A stretch of 64,000 nt of DNA from Neorhizobium galegae bv. orientalis str. HAMBI 540. GTDB lineage: Bacteria > Pseudomonadota > Alphaproteobacteria > Rhizobiales > Rhizobiaceae. The stretch is taken from the NCBI RefSeq assembly GCF_000731315.1, contig NZ_HG938354.1, positions 1,054,001-1,118,000 on the forward strand. Reading direction: 5' to 3'. Shown here one piece after another: positions 39,476 to 47,800 of this stretch. A model generated the notes under the pieces. That model saw only the letters and a program-made list of their open reading frames with translations, searched no databases and was not told where the DNA came from. A program made the position numbers and the translations under genes. Every line of letters starts with the position of its first letter. Position 1 is the first letter of the stretch.

Positions 39476-39772
39476 ATGAGCGAAAGCAGCTTCGAGCCCA
39501 TTGAGGAAAAGCTCTACTGGAACCGCTATCTCGTCGATGCCGGCCGGCCGCACATAAGAGTGCGCAGGCACCTCTCTCCAAGCGCTAGTCTGCGTGCCTT
39601 GACTAAGATCTGTCCAGCGAACTGCTACAGTTTTGACGACGCAGGGCAGGTTAAAGTTGTTACAGACGGTTGCTTGGAATGCGGCACATGCAGAGTGTTA
39701 TGCGAAGCCACCGGTGAGATCGACTGGAATTACCCCAGGGGAGGGTTTGGGATCCTTTTCAAGTTCGGATGA
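39476..39772 (+). CDS. fixX: Ferredoxin-like protein FixX
   Basis: A 98-residue iron-sulfur protein that completes the FixABCX complex. The cluster motif is '[19 protein letters not shown]' near residues 66-84, with an upstream '[10 protein letters not shown]' (Cys of the second group). The start after 'aaggagagtcgaa' is clear. It follows fixC by 12 nt and ends the fixABCX unit. Complete. Confidence 0.95.
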   Translation: MSESSFEPIEEKLYWNRYLVDAGRPHIRVRRHLSPSASLRALTKICPANCYSFDDAGQVKVVTDGCLECGTCRVLCEATGEIDWNYPRGGFGILFKFG

Positions 39773-39931
39773 GGTCTAGCGCAAAAAAATCGACCTTTCT
39801 AAACCGTAATTTGCAGTACCTGTGGATGCGATTATAATTCACTAGAGACGTGAGCAAAGCAATCCACGTTTAAGCGCAACCCAATTCCGGGCGCACAAAA
39901 TCGCAATTGCCTTTATTTGACGGAGCAGGAC
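39773..39931. other. Short region between fixX and nifA
   Basis: A-rich leader ('gcaaaaaaatcgacc') without a hairpin terminator, sigma-54 site or FixK box that I can see. nifA may be read from fixA or from an unrecognised promoter here. Confidence 0.4.
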
Positions 39932-41533
39932 TTGACCGAATCCCCGGGAAAGGACGAGTTCGGCCGGGACAAGCGGCTCATCGGAATCTATCGAATTTCT
40001 GACGAGTTGCTGGCATCCACTCGTCTCGAGGTTAGACTTAACAGTGTGCTGGATATTCTGTGTTCCGTTCTCCCGTGTCGAGAGAGCGCTATAGAGATCC
40101 CCGCCACCAACGGAGAGGTAGGGATATCCGCAAGTTCGAAGGCTGGTCGCGGCATACCATCCATGACTTCACGGTTTGTGGCTCCGCCAACGGTTAAAAA
40201 GATCATTGATACCGGTCGGCCGTCAGTCGTGGAGGCTAAGGAAAAGGCGAGGCTGTTCAAAACCTCGCTCCTACAATCGCCCGACAGCACCACCACCTTT
40301 ATCGGTGTCCCAGTTAAAATCGAGAACAAGGTCATTGCGGCGCTGTGGGTTGATCTGGTCAACGACGGGCTAATTAGCTATAACTACCAAGAGGAATTGG
40401 CGTTCCTAACAGCAGTCGCCAATGTGGTGGGGACACTCCACCGGCTCCGATCCGGGGTCAGCAGCATCGAGCGGACAACTGCCGAGAATCAGAAAGCGGG
40501 GGGAGAGAGAGTATATGCCTCTCCCACGCATCAGAAACTTGACTGGATCGTTGGAGAAAGCGTGGCGCTGAGGGAGGTCCTTGAGACCGTCAGAAAAATT
40601 GCGCCCACCAATTCGGCGGTGATGCTGAGGGGTGAGAGCGGTACCGGCAAAGAGGTATTCGCAAAAGCGATCCACGCGCTGTCGCCGCGTTCCAAGAAAC
40701 CTTTCGTGGCATTGAACTGCGCCGCGTTGTCATCTGGTGTTCTAGAGTCGGAGCTGTTCGGACATGAAAAAGGTGCCTTCACCGGAGCTGTATCCGAGCG
40801 GGCAGGCCGTTTCGAATTAGCCGACGGCGGAACCTTGCTGCTGGATGAGATCGGCGAGATAACGCCCGATTTTCAGTCAAAACTATTACGGGTAATACAA
40901 GAAGGTGAATTCGAGAGAATGGGCGGAATAAAGACGCGAAAGGTCAACGTTCGACTGATATGCGCCACCAACAAACACCTTGAGGAAGCTGTTATGAACG
41001 GCAGCTTCAGATCCGACCTTTACTACCGGATCAATGTGATAACTGTTGCACTGCCGCCGCTTCGGGACCGCGCCGGCGATATCCCACTCCTGGCGAAACA
41101 TCTTCTCGGCAAGTTCAACGAGGAGAACGATAGCGACCGAAATTTCAACCCGGATGCCCTCGATCTGTTGTCGAAATGCCCCTTCCCGGGCAACGTGCGA
41201 GAACTGGAAAACTGCGTTCGACGTACGGCGACCCTTGCACAGGAAAACAAGATCATGCCATCGGATTTCGCCTGTGCAAAGGATCAATGTTTTTCCAGCC
41301 GTCTTTGGAAAGGTGCGAACCCAGCGCCCCACTTTGATATCGTCACCAATGGCGACCCAGCCGCTTTTGAGTCGCCGGGAGAAAAAAATCGTATCGTGGA
41401 ATATGGGCGGCTGATGACAGCATTGAAAAAGGCGGGAGGTAATCAGGCGAAGGCGTCTCGGATACTGGGCAAAACAACCAGGCAGATATCGTATGCCGTC
41501 CGCCAGCACGGTATAATTTTGAATGAATTATGA
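39932..41533 (+). CDS. nifA: Nitrogen-fixation transcription activator NifA
   Basis: A bacterial enhancer-binding protein that activates sigma-54 promoters of nif/fix genes under low oxygen. The TTG at 39932 ('LTESPGKDEFGRDK') follows 'cggagcagga' at good distance and gives 533 residues; another TTG at 39917 has no ribosome-binding site. Domains: GAF (about 20-185), AAA+ (about 205-440) with Walker A 'GESGTGKEVFAKAIH', the sigma-54 loop 'ELFGHEKGAFTGA', and Walker B 'GTLLLDEIGEI'. The Cys-X4-Cys of oxygen-sensitive rhizobial NifA is 'CAKDQC', with further Cys in 'KCPFPGNVRELENCVRR'. A C-terminal helix-turn-helix 'GNQAKASRILGKTTRQISYAV' reads TGT-N10-ACA sites. It follows fixX. Confidence 0.95.
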   Translation: MTESPGKDEFGRDKRLIGIYRISDELLASTRLEVRLNSVLDILCSVLPCRESAIEIPATNGEVGISASSKAGRGIPSMTSRFVAPPTVKKIIDTGRPSVVEAKEKARLFKTSLLQSPDSTTTFIGVPVKIENKVIAALWVDLVNDGLISYNYQEELAFLTAVANVVGTLHRLRSGVSSIERTTAENQKAGGERVYASPTHQKLDWIVGESVALREVLETVRKIAPTNSAVMLRGESGTGKEVFAKAIHALSPRSKKPFVALNCAALSSGVLESELFGHEKGAFTGAVSERAGRFELADGGTLLLDEIGEITPDFQSKLLRVIQEGEFERMGGIKTRKVNVRLICATNKHLEEAVMNGSFRSDLYYRINVITVALPPLRDRAGDIPLLAKHLLGKFNEENDSDRNFNPDALDLLSKCPFPGNVRELENCVRRTATLAQENKIMPSDFACAKDQCFSSRLWKGANPAPHFDIVTNGDPAAFESPGEKNRIVEYGRLMTALKKAGGNQAKASRILGKTTRQISYAVRQHGIILNEL

Positions 41534-41696
41534 CCACATTGCCGGAGATGTCGGCGCCCGTTTAGTCGCCTGGGCCATTCCCGCGAGCATCGATCATTCA
41601 CCCACTTTGTCCCTCCACAGCAAAAATTTCACCACAAAGGTGATCTTATGGCAGCCGATCTTCGATCCTGCAGATACGTAGTGAAAGGCCACTCAT

Positions 41697-41997
41697 ATGA
41701 CAATCGTTAAGGCAAGGAATGGAGATGACTTCGCAGACAGCGTCCTAAGTTCTCCCAAGCCTGCGCTTGTGTTCTTCACTTCTCTCAAATGCCGCCGCAA
41801 CGAGCGCGATTGCCCCTCTGATTGAAGACATATCGGAGGAATTGGCCGATGAGATGACGGTCGTCGAACTGGATATTGACGAAAACCCAGAATTGGCAAA
41901 TCGTTTCCGCGTAAGTGCGACCCCGACGCTGGCCATCTTCAATGAAGGCAAAATTCATTCGCGGGGCAAATATCATCGTGCAGTACAGCGATTGTGA
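41697..41997 (+). pseudogene. Frameshifted thioredoxin-like gene
   Basis: The first frame begins at the ATG at 41697 ('MTIVKARNGDDFADSVLSS', then 'PALVFFTSLKC') like a thioredoxin N-terminus. It derails near 41790-41810, exactly where the WCGPC active site should be. The second frame continues the thioredoxin fold: 'AIAPLIEDISEELADEMTVV', 'LDIDENPELANRFRVSATPT' and 'LAIFNEGK' (cis-Pro loop SATPT). The active-site cysteines are lost and the C-terminus ends 'HRAVQRL'. Non-functional. It lies between nifA and rpoN2. Confidence 0.78.
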
Positions 41998-42130
41998 CGG
42001 CGGCTATCCGACGATCCAGGCGTAGTCATCTAAACTCAACGAGACATTTCGGAGAACCATCCAAAATGACCCGGCTCACCATGGCTGCAATCTTGCAGCT
42101 CAAAACGTCCAGGCGCGCGGCACCCCCCAA

Positions 42131-42472
42131 TTGAAGTCCCTCTACGAGTACCTCTCCTCGGAGCGTGGTCTCGAAAATGGGATCTCCAACACGGAGGCTC
42201 GCCTCGTCTACCGCATCAACGCCCTGCCCCTCCGCATCTTCGAACTCCAGCAGAATTTCGGCGCGAAGATCGACAAGAGCTCCGCGAGGAAGATCCGACC
42301 GGCCGTCCCTACTTCCGCTACTGCCTCGTCCTTCCGCGCGACAACGAAGCAGGGGAGACCCTCGTCGATGACTAAGGATGCAACGGACCGCGAGGCCAAA
42401 CTTAGCGACATCGTCGTGCTTGCTCACACGGGCAAGAGCGCGGGCACCTCAGCTATCAGGAGCTCTGAATGA
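42131..42472 (+). CDS. Possible small helix-turn-helix protein or relic, upstream of rpoN2
   Basis: The frame from a TTG at 42131 reads 'LKSLYEYLSSERGLENGIS' and 'NTEARLVYRINALPLRIFEL', which resembles small winged-helix proteins ('...AR..RI..L..RI.EL'). No good start codon or ribosome-binding site is seen, and a neighbouring frame begins 'MTRLTMAAILQLKTS' at 42067, so a frameshift may have split one gene. Its G+C is as high as rpoN2's and higher than the nif genes. Its stop overlaps the rpoN2 ATG. The product's role is unknown. Confidence 0.3.
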   Translation: MKSLYEYLSSERGLENGISNTEARLVYRINALPLRIFELQQNFGAKIDKSSARKIRPAVPTSATASSFRATTKQGRPSSMTKDATDREAKLSDIVVLAHTGKSAGTSAIRSSE

Positions 42473-44025
42473 AAACCCTCAGCCATTTTTCCCCGAGTCA
42501 CACCCAATGTGCGCGGCCATCGCCGCAACTGATACAAGACATGCGGTTGCTGCAGATGACGTTTCCCGAACTGACTCAGTTCGTTGCCGACGAGGTGGAA
42601 AAGAACCCGCTGCTCGAATTTACGTCAAGCGAGAGCGAAAACGACGCGGAAACAGGCTTCGAAACCGCCGACGACTTTGCCCCGACCGAAGGCCGCGAGA
42701 GTTCGGCGGCCGCCGAAGTCGATAGCGACTGGTATGAAGGCTCCTCCTCCATCAGCACCGAGAGGCTCGGCGAAGGGCTCGATACGGGCTTCGAAAACGT
42801 CTCCCTGGACGACGGCCCGGTGCGGCGCGCCGATGCGCCGGAACTGCTCAGCCAGTGGAAATCCATGCCGGGCGGCGATGCCGGCGAAGGCTACGACCTG
42901 AATGATTCCGTCGCCGGCCAGGTGACGCTGCGCGACCATCTGAACCAGCAGATTCCCTTCCTGATCGTCGATGCGGCCAGCCGCCTGATTGCTCAGCATC
43001 TCGTCGATCAGCTCGACGAGGCCGGCTACATGCTGGGCGACATCGAGGAGATTGCCGCCCGCCTCGGCAGAAGCTCCGAGAATGTGGAGGCCATCCTGCA
43101 CTCGCTGCAGACGCTCGATCCGCCGGGCGTCTTCGCCCGGTCACTCAGCGAGTGTCTGGCAATCCAGCTTCGGGAAAAGGACCGGCTCGACCCGGCCATG
43201 GAAGCACTGATCAGACATCTGGATCTGCTCGGCAAACGCGATTTCGCCTCGCTTCGAAAGATCTGCGGTGTCGATGACGAAGACCTGATCGACATGCTGG
43301 CGGAAATCCGCGGCCTCAACCCGAAGCCCGGCGCGGGTTTCGAGCGCGGCATGTCAGAGACGATTTCGCCGGATATCGTCGTGCGCGCAGCGCCCGACGG
43401 CGGCTGGATGGTCGAACTCAATCCGGACACCCTGCCGCGCGTTCTGGTCAACCATACCTATTTCCAGACGGTGTCGAAGAACTGCCCGAAAAACGGGGAT
43501 GTCCACAACTTCCTCTCCGAATGCATGCAACATGCCAACTGGCTGACGCGCAGCCTCGACCAGCGGGCCAAGACGATCATGAAGGTGGCGACCGAAATCG
43601 TCCGCCAGCAGGATGTCTTCCTGATGCACGGCGTCGACCACCTGCACCCATTGACTCAGAAGACCGTTGCCGAAGCGATCAAGATGCATGAATCCACGGT
43701 CAGCCGCGTCACCTCCAACAAATGCATGCTGACGCCGCGGGGCATGTTCGAACTCAAATATTTCTTCACGGTGTCGATCGGCTCGGCAGAAGAAGGCGGC
43801 GACAGCCATTCGGCCGAGGCCGTGCGCCACCGGATTCGCCTGCTCATCGCGCAGGAGACGCCTGAGACGGTGCTCTCCGACGAGGATATCGTAGTCAGCC
43901 TGAAGCGCGGCGGGGTCGAGCTCGCGCGCCGGACCGTCGCGAAGTACCGCGAGGCGATGAACATTCCTTCTTCCGTCCAGCGCCGTCGCGAAAAGCGGGC
44001 GGATAGCCGGGCCGTCCGCTTCTGA
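42469..44025 (+). CDS. rpoN2: RNA polymerase sigma-54 factor RpoN (symbiotic copy)
   Basis: Sigma-54 directs RNA polymerase to -24/-12 promoters and needs NifA for opening. 518 residues. Region I is 'LIQDMRLLQMTFPELTQFVA' and 'EKNPLLEF'; an acidic region II follows; core-binding 'LRDHLNQQIPF' and 'LDEAGYMLGDIEEIAARLG'; the DNA-binding helix-turn-helix is 'HESTVSRVTSNKCMLTPRG', and the RpoN box is 'ARRTVAKYRE'. The first about 20 residues ('MKTLSHFSPSHTQCARPSP') are unlike the usual 'LQLRQSQSLVMTPQL' and may reflect damage or repair of the 5' end. G+C is visibly higher than in neighbouring nif genes (one 60-nt sample is about two thirds G+C against just over half in nifA), suggesting separate, chromosome-like origin. 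Confidence 0.93.
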   Translation: MKTLSHFSPSHTQCARPSPQLIQDMRLLQMTFPELTQFVADEVEKNPLLEFTSSESENDAETGFETADDFAPTEGRESSAAAEVDSDWYEGSSSISTERLGEGLDTGFENVSLDDGPVRRADAPELLSQWKSMPGGDAGEGYDLNDSVAGQVTLRDHLNQQIPFLIVDAASRLIAQHLVDQLDEAGYMLGDIEEIAARLGRSSENVEAILHSLQTLDPPGVFARSLSECLAIQLREKDRLDPAMEALIRHLDLLGKRDFASLRKICGVDDEDLIDMLAEIRGLNPKPGAGFERGMSETISPDIVVRAAPDGGWMVELNPDTLPRVLVNHTYFQTVSKNCPKNGDVHNFLSECMQHANWLTRSLDQRAKTIMKVATEIVRQQDVFLMHGVDHLHPLTQKTVAEAIKMHESTVSRVTSNKCMLTPRGMFELKYFFTVSIGSAEEGGDSHSAEAVRHRIRLLIAQETPETVLSDEDIVVSLKRGGVELARRTVAKYREAMNIPSSVQRRREKRADSRAVRF

Positions 44026-44080
44026 CTCTGTCATGCTTCTTGCCGACCGCATCGAGCCTGAGTTGGATCCTCCATCAGGT

Positions 44081-44101
44081 GCCGACGGTCGGCGGTTTTT
44101 T
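44081..44101 (+). terminator. Possible rho-independent terminator after rpoN2
   Basis: A G+C-rich inverted repeat GCCGACGGTCGGC is followed by GGTTTTTT. The inner loop is tight; a longer pairing with GCCGACC at 44042-44048 is also possible. It lies 56 nt after the rpoN2 stop. Confidence 0.5.
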
Positions 44102-44236
44102 GAGTTGCCGCGTCTGCGGCCGGGCAGGAAGCAAGGACGTACGGAAAAGCCCAAAGGGTGAGCACAAGGGGAGGAGCCTTTTCAGGATCGGGATCTATCC
44201 CACCTTGCGAACCAATATGTGCCTGTCAACGGAGAT

Positions 44237-45739
44237 ATGATGATACCAGCTAAAACGAATGAAGGGTGTAACCAAACCGTCTACGCGCCCGCTTGCGTAA
44301 ACTTATATACCGGTGCGTCTGGACAATCCCACACCTATGGACGCTCGGCACCAGATGGTGCAGATCCGGCGGTTTGGGAACGAGTGGAAGATCATCCATG
44401 CTTCTCAGAAGACGCGCATTCTTATTTTGCCCGAATACACGTTGCGGTTGCTCCAGCGTGCAACATCCAGTGCAACTACTGCAACCGAAAATATGACTGC
44501 GCTAACGAAAGCCGGCCTGGCGTTACCTCGGAAAGGTTAACCCCGGACCAGGCTCTGCGAAAGGTAATGACGGTAGCCAGCGCATTGCCGCAGCTCTCTG
44601 TCCTTGGTATCGCCGGGCCTGGCGACGCTTGCTATGATTGGAACAGGACAAAAACAACATTGGAACTGGTCGCGAAGGAGATCCCCGACATCAAGTTCTG
44701 CGTGTCGACCAATGGCCTTTCGTTGCCGGACCATGTCGAAGAGCTCGCCGGGTTGAATGTTGATCACGTGACCATTACGATCAACATGGTCGATCCAAAT
44801 GTCGGCGTGAAGATTTACCCATGGATATTTTTCAGGGATCGCCGCCTCACCGGAATTGAAGCTGCCAGAACTCTTCACGAGCGTCAGATGCTGGGCTTGG
44901 AGATGCTGACTGAGCGAGGCATCCTCACCAAAATCAATTCAATACTAATTCCAGGCGTTAACGACGAGCATCTGATCGAAGTGAATAGATCAGTCAGCGA
45001 TCGTGGGGCATTCATGCACAACGTAACCCCCCTTATTTCAGGCCACTCTCACGGCACTTACTATGGACTCACCGGCCAGCGTGGGCCAGACGCTCTCGAA
45101 CTAAGCCTACTCCAGGATCGGATGAAGGGTCGAGGGACGCTTATGCGCCACTGCCGGCAATGTCGCGCAGATGCGGTCGGTCTGCTCGGCGTTGATCTCG
45201 CCCAGGAATTTACGACCGGTGATCTCCTTCTTGCGCCGGCCTATGATCCGGCAAAGCGCCTTACCTACCGCGAGTTCGTTGAACGTGCGCGCGGTGAACG
45301 TCTGACGTCTAGAAAAGAAGCACTCAAAGCTGTCAGATCCGTGGTGTCCGATCAATCGTTTCTTGTCGCGGTGGCGACCAAGGGCGGTGGCCGCATCAAT
45401 GAGCACTTTGGCCACGGAATTGAATTCCAAATTTACGAGGTCTCGCCGTCGGGGATTGGTCGAACAGGCCATCGCAAGGTCGAGCAGTCCTGTCTCGGCG
45501 GCTGGTGTGACAACGCTGCCTTTAACAGCACGATTGTTGCGCTCAATGGCGTAGACCTATTGTTGTGCGCCAAGGTTGGAGACGTCCCAAAGAAGAGGTT
45601 GGCGGAAGCTGGTGTGCGAGCGACGGAGGCTTATGCCTATGACTATATTGAAGCCGCAATTGGCGCGTTCTACGCCGCCGAGTTTGAGAACAAATCGGCG
45701 GTAGCGACATCCCATCTTCCCAATATGACCAGGAGCTGA
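44237..45739 (+). CDS. nifB: FeMo-cofactor biosynthesis radical SAM protein NifB
   Basis: NifB makes NifB-co, the [8Fe-9S-C] core of FeMo-cofactor, by radical SAM chemistry. The ATG at 44237 after GGAG gives 500 residues; a GTG six codons earlier lacks a site. The radical SAM motif is '[19 protein letters not shown]' at about residue 75. Then '[11 protein letters not shown]', '[11 protein letters not shown]', '[10 protein letters not shown]' and '[10 protein letters not shown]' (cluster ligands). The C-terminal NifX-like domain begins near residue 375 ('[18 protein letters not shown]'). No full sigma-54 site was found in the 200 nt upstream. fdxN follows 2 nt later. Confidence 0.96.
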   Translation: MMIPAKTNEGCNQTVYAPACVNLYTGASGQSHTYGRSAPDGADPAVWERVEDHPCFSEDAHSYFARIHVAVAPACNIQCNYCNRKYDCANESRPGVTSERLTPDQALRKVMTVASALPQLSVLGIAGPGDACYDWNRTKTTLELVAKEIPDIKFCVSTNGLSLPDHVEELAGLNVDHVTITINMVDPNVGVKIYPWIFFRDRRLTGIEAARTLHERQMLGLEMLTERGILTKINSILIPGVNDEHLIEVNRSVSDRGAFMHNVTPLISGHSHGTYYGLTGQRGPDALELSLLQDRMKGRGTLMRHCRQCRADAVGLLGVDLAQEFTTGDLLLAPAYDPAKRLTYREFVERARGERLTSRKEALKAVRSVVSDQSFLVAVATKGGGRINEHFGHGIEFQIYEVSPSGIGRTGHRKVEQSCLGGWCDNAAFNSTIVALNGVDLLLCAKVGDVPKKRLAEAGVRATEAYAYDYIEAAIGAFYAAEFENKSAVATSHLPNMTRS

Positions 45740-45741
45740 AA

Positions 45742-45933
45742 ATGGCCTTCAAGATCGTAACGTCCCAATGCAGCCAATGCGGCGCCTGTGAATTCGTGTG
45801 CCCTTCAGGGGCAGTCGCCTTGAAGGGGGAAAACTACGTCATCGATCCGCGAAAATGCACCGAGTGCGACGAATTCGGAACTCAGCAATGTGCCGCAGCG
45901 TGCCCAATGAAGGAGACGTGTGTCCCCGCCTAA
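45742..45933 (+). CDS. fdxN: Ferredoxin FdxN (2[4Fe-4S])
   Basis: A 63-residue bacterial-type ferredoxin needed for nitrogenase-related electron transfer, possibly at the NifB step. Two cluster motifs: '[16 protein letters not shown]' and '[17 protein letters not shown]', the latter with the longer spacing typical of FdxN. The ATG at 45742 follows 'aggagctgaaa' and the nifB stop, so it is co-translated with nifB. Complete. Confidence 0.95.
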   Translation: MAFKIVTSQCSQCGACEFVCPSGAVALKGENYVIDPRKCTECDEFGTQQCAAACPMKETCVPA

Positions 45934-46209
45934 CCGCCACCTAACGATTAGCCAAGGGTGCTGTCTGTGCGTTGGAGGATATTTCGTGGCGACTGCGAGC
46001 GGGACAGGAGAGATGACTAGCACCCGCAGTTTGTCTCAAGAAGCAGTGGGGGTCCTCGGCAGGAACAATTAACGCTCAGTACAAACGAAAGGACAGCCCT
46101 TCTCTTTGCAGCCGATTATTTGGTAGCACTGCCGTCAGTGCATGTGCATTTGATCAAGCACGCTACTGCCTTCACGAAAAGCATTCTGTTTCAAAGAAGG
46201 ATCAGCCAG
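45934..46209. other. Region between fdxN and fixU
   Basis: No gene seen. It contains 'TTTGGTAGCACTGCCGT' near 46119, which only loosely recalls a -24/-12 promoter and lacks the -12 GC. Confidence 0.4.
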
Positions 46210-46446
46210 ATGAAAGTGACGATTCGTCGAACTTGCGACAGCCTCTCGGCCTATATGCCAAAGCTTGATCTCGAGGAGCCGATACTCTCGATGGAGAGCG
46301 AAAAACTGTGGGGCGGTGTCGTGTCGCTAACCAGTGGGATGCGACTGGCCCTTCCCGACCTTCCGCGAAACACTCGCCTTCCGGTTACAGTCGAGGCTCC
46401 AAAGTACCGGATGGAGGAGATGAGCGTTTTCCAGCAGCCAACGTAA
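46210..46446 (+). CDS. fixU: NifT/FixU family small protein
   Basis: A 78-residue protein of the NifT/FixU family, regularly linked to nif clusters; its function is not established. It starts 'MKVTIRRTCDSLSAYMPKLD' and continues 'LEEPILSME', 'LWGGVVSLTSGMRLALPDLP', all near-standard for the family, and ends in a short tail 'MSVFQQPT'. It follows nifB-fdxN after a gap of 276 nt. The ATG at 46210 is preceded by 'aaggatcagccag'. Complete. Confidence 0.9.
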   Translation: MKVTIRRTCDSLSAYMPKLDLEEPILSMESEKLWGGVVSLTSGMRLALPDLPRNTRLPVTVEAPKYRMEEMSVFQQPT

Positions 46447-46879
46447 ATACAACCCGTTGAGGTTTCGAAACACCGTTGGTCCTCGACAGTTGAGATCTCG
46501 AGAACCGTATAGCAGGATAGGGTGGCCATCGGCGTTGTCTGGTAAACTTGATTTTTTCAAGCGTAGCCTGTGGGAAGGACGACCGATGACCGCTCTCTTG
46601 AAGGTTTTCTGGCGCTTACTGCGCGACCTTGCGAAGCTGGTCAACGGGGTCCGACGCATTCTTGATATGTTGATCGTACGCGCGTTGCCGGTTTTGCCCG
46701 ACCAGCCGAGAAATGGCCTTTCGTGACATGGATGTGTCGCTGTCGATCGGTGCCATTGTCTCGGCGTTGATACTGGCGCGGGCTCTTATCGTCTTTCATG
46801 TCTGCGCCTGGCATCGGCGTGATCCGCGCGGCGCCATCGCAATCATTGATGTTCAAAATATTGTTCAAGCATTGTTTAA
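46447..46879. other. Region between fixU and IS66 copy 2
   Basis: No recognised gene. A minus-strand frame of 46 codons (about 46616-46756, 'MAPIDSDTSMSRKAISRLVG') is compact but unsupported. The last 8 nt before the IS (46880-46887) are its target repeat. Confidence 0.4.
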
Positions 46880-46976
46880 CCGTAAGCGTACGCATCCGAG
46901 TTGGGCCGCATTGTTGAGTGAGTAAGAGTGTGGATGCTCTGTCTATATAGACGGCAATATAGACGGTGCTTCACAC

Positions 46977-47405
46977 ATGGACTTGATGAATGATCTCACC
47001 GGGCATTTCAGCCGGATGGAGATTGTCGATAGCGGGCGTCGCCGGCGTTTCACGGATGAAGCGAAGCTGGCGATTGTGGCTGAGAGTTATAACGGCCCGC
47101 GGCAGGTGACGGCCACGGCGCAGCGTCATGGGATCACGCGCTGGCAGTTGAATGCCTGGCGCAGGGCCGCCCGGGAAGGACGGCTTGTCCACCGCTCGAC
47201 AAACGGGTTTGTTCCAGCGATCGTTGTTGCCGAGCCGGTTGTTGCGAACACGCCACCTGCGGCGACTGTCGCTGTGCCGCCGCCTGTCAGCGACCACGGT
47301 CGCATGGAGGTGGTGAGTGCGAACGACCGGCGTGTGATCGTCGGTCGGGATGTCGACGTGGACGTCCTGCTGCGGATTATGCGGGGTCTGGAGACGTTGC
47401 GATGA
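46977..47405 (+). CDS. tnpA: IS66 accessory protein TnpA
   Basis: Same 142-residue protein as at 6550-6978, with helix-turn-helix 'VTATAQRHGITRWQLNAW'. First gene of the element; the stop overlaps the tnpB start (ATGA). Confidence 0.87.
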   Translation: MDLMNDLTGHFSRMEIVDSGRRRRFTDEAKLAIVAESYNGPRQVTATAQRHGITRWQLNAWRRAAREGRLVHRSTNGFVPAIVVAEPVVANTPPAATVAVPPPVSDHGRMEVVSANDRRVIVGRDVDVDVLLRIMRGLETLR

Positions 47406-47753
47406 ACCCGTTTCCGATGGGAACGGGTGTCAAGGTTTGGTTGTCGACCGGACATACAGACATGCGGTGCGGCTTTCCTTCGCTAGCCCTTCGGGTGCAG
47501 GAAGTTTTGAAGCATGACCCGCTGGCCGGTCATTTGTTCTGTTTCCGGGGGCCGCCGAGGTGATCTGATAAAATTGATCTGGCATGATGGCCAGGGCGCA
47601 TGCCTGTTCACGAAAAAATTGGAACGCGGCCGGTTTATCTGGCCGAATGTAGAGGGCGGCGCGGTGGCAATCACGCCGGCGCAGCTTTCTTATTTGCTGT
47701 CCGGAATTGACTGGAGAGCCCCTCAGGAAACCTGGCGCCCGACGCGGGTTTGA
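47402..47753 (+). pseudogene. tnpB: IS66 accessory gene tnpB with a +1 frameshift
   Basis: It starts 'MNPFPMGTGVKVWLSTGHTD' and reaches 'HLFCFRGPPR' stop because of an extra G in 'cggggg' at about 47548. The remainder 'RRGDLIKLIWHDGQGACLF...WRPTRV' is in the next frame to 47753. The same lesion is in copy 1, so this element transposed while carrying it, or slippage on the G-run supplies full-length protein. Confidence 0.75.
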
Positions 47754-47800
47754 ACGTCTTTTGCATTGAATTTGTTGGATAAATATGCTTCTATGACAGC

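Noticed and set aside
42026..42427. 133-codon minus-strand frame upstream of rpoN2
   Set aside because: No start site or family match; high G+C gives long open frames on both strands here.
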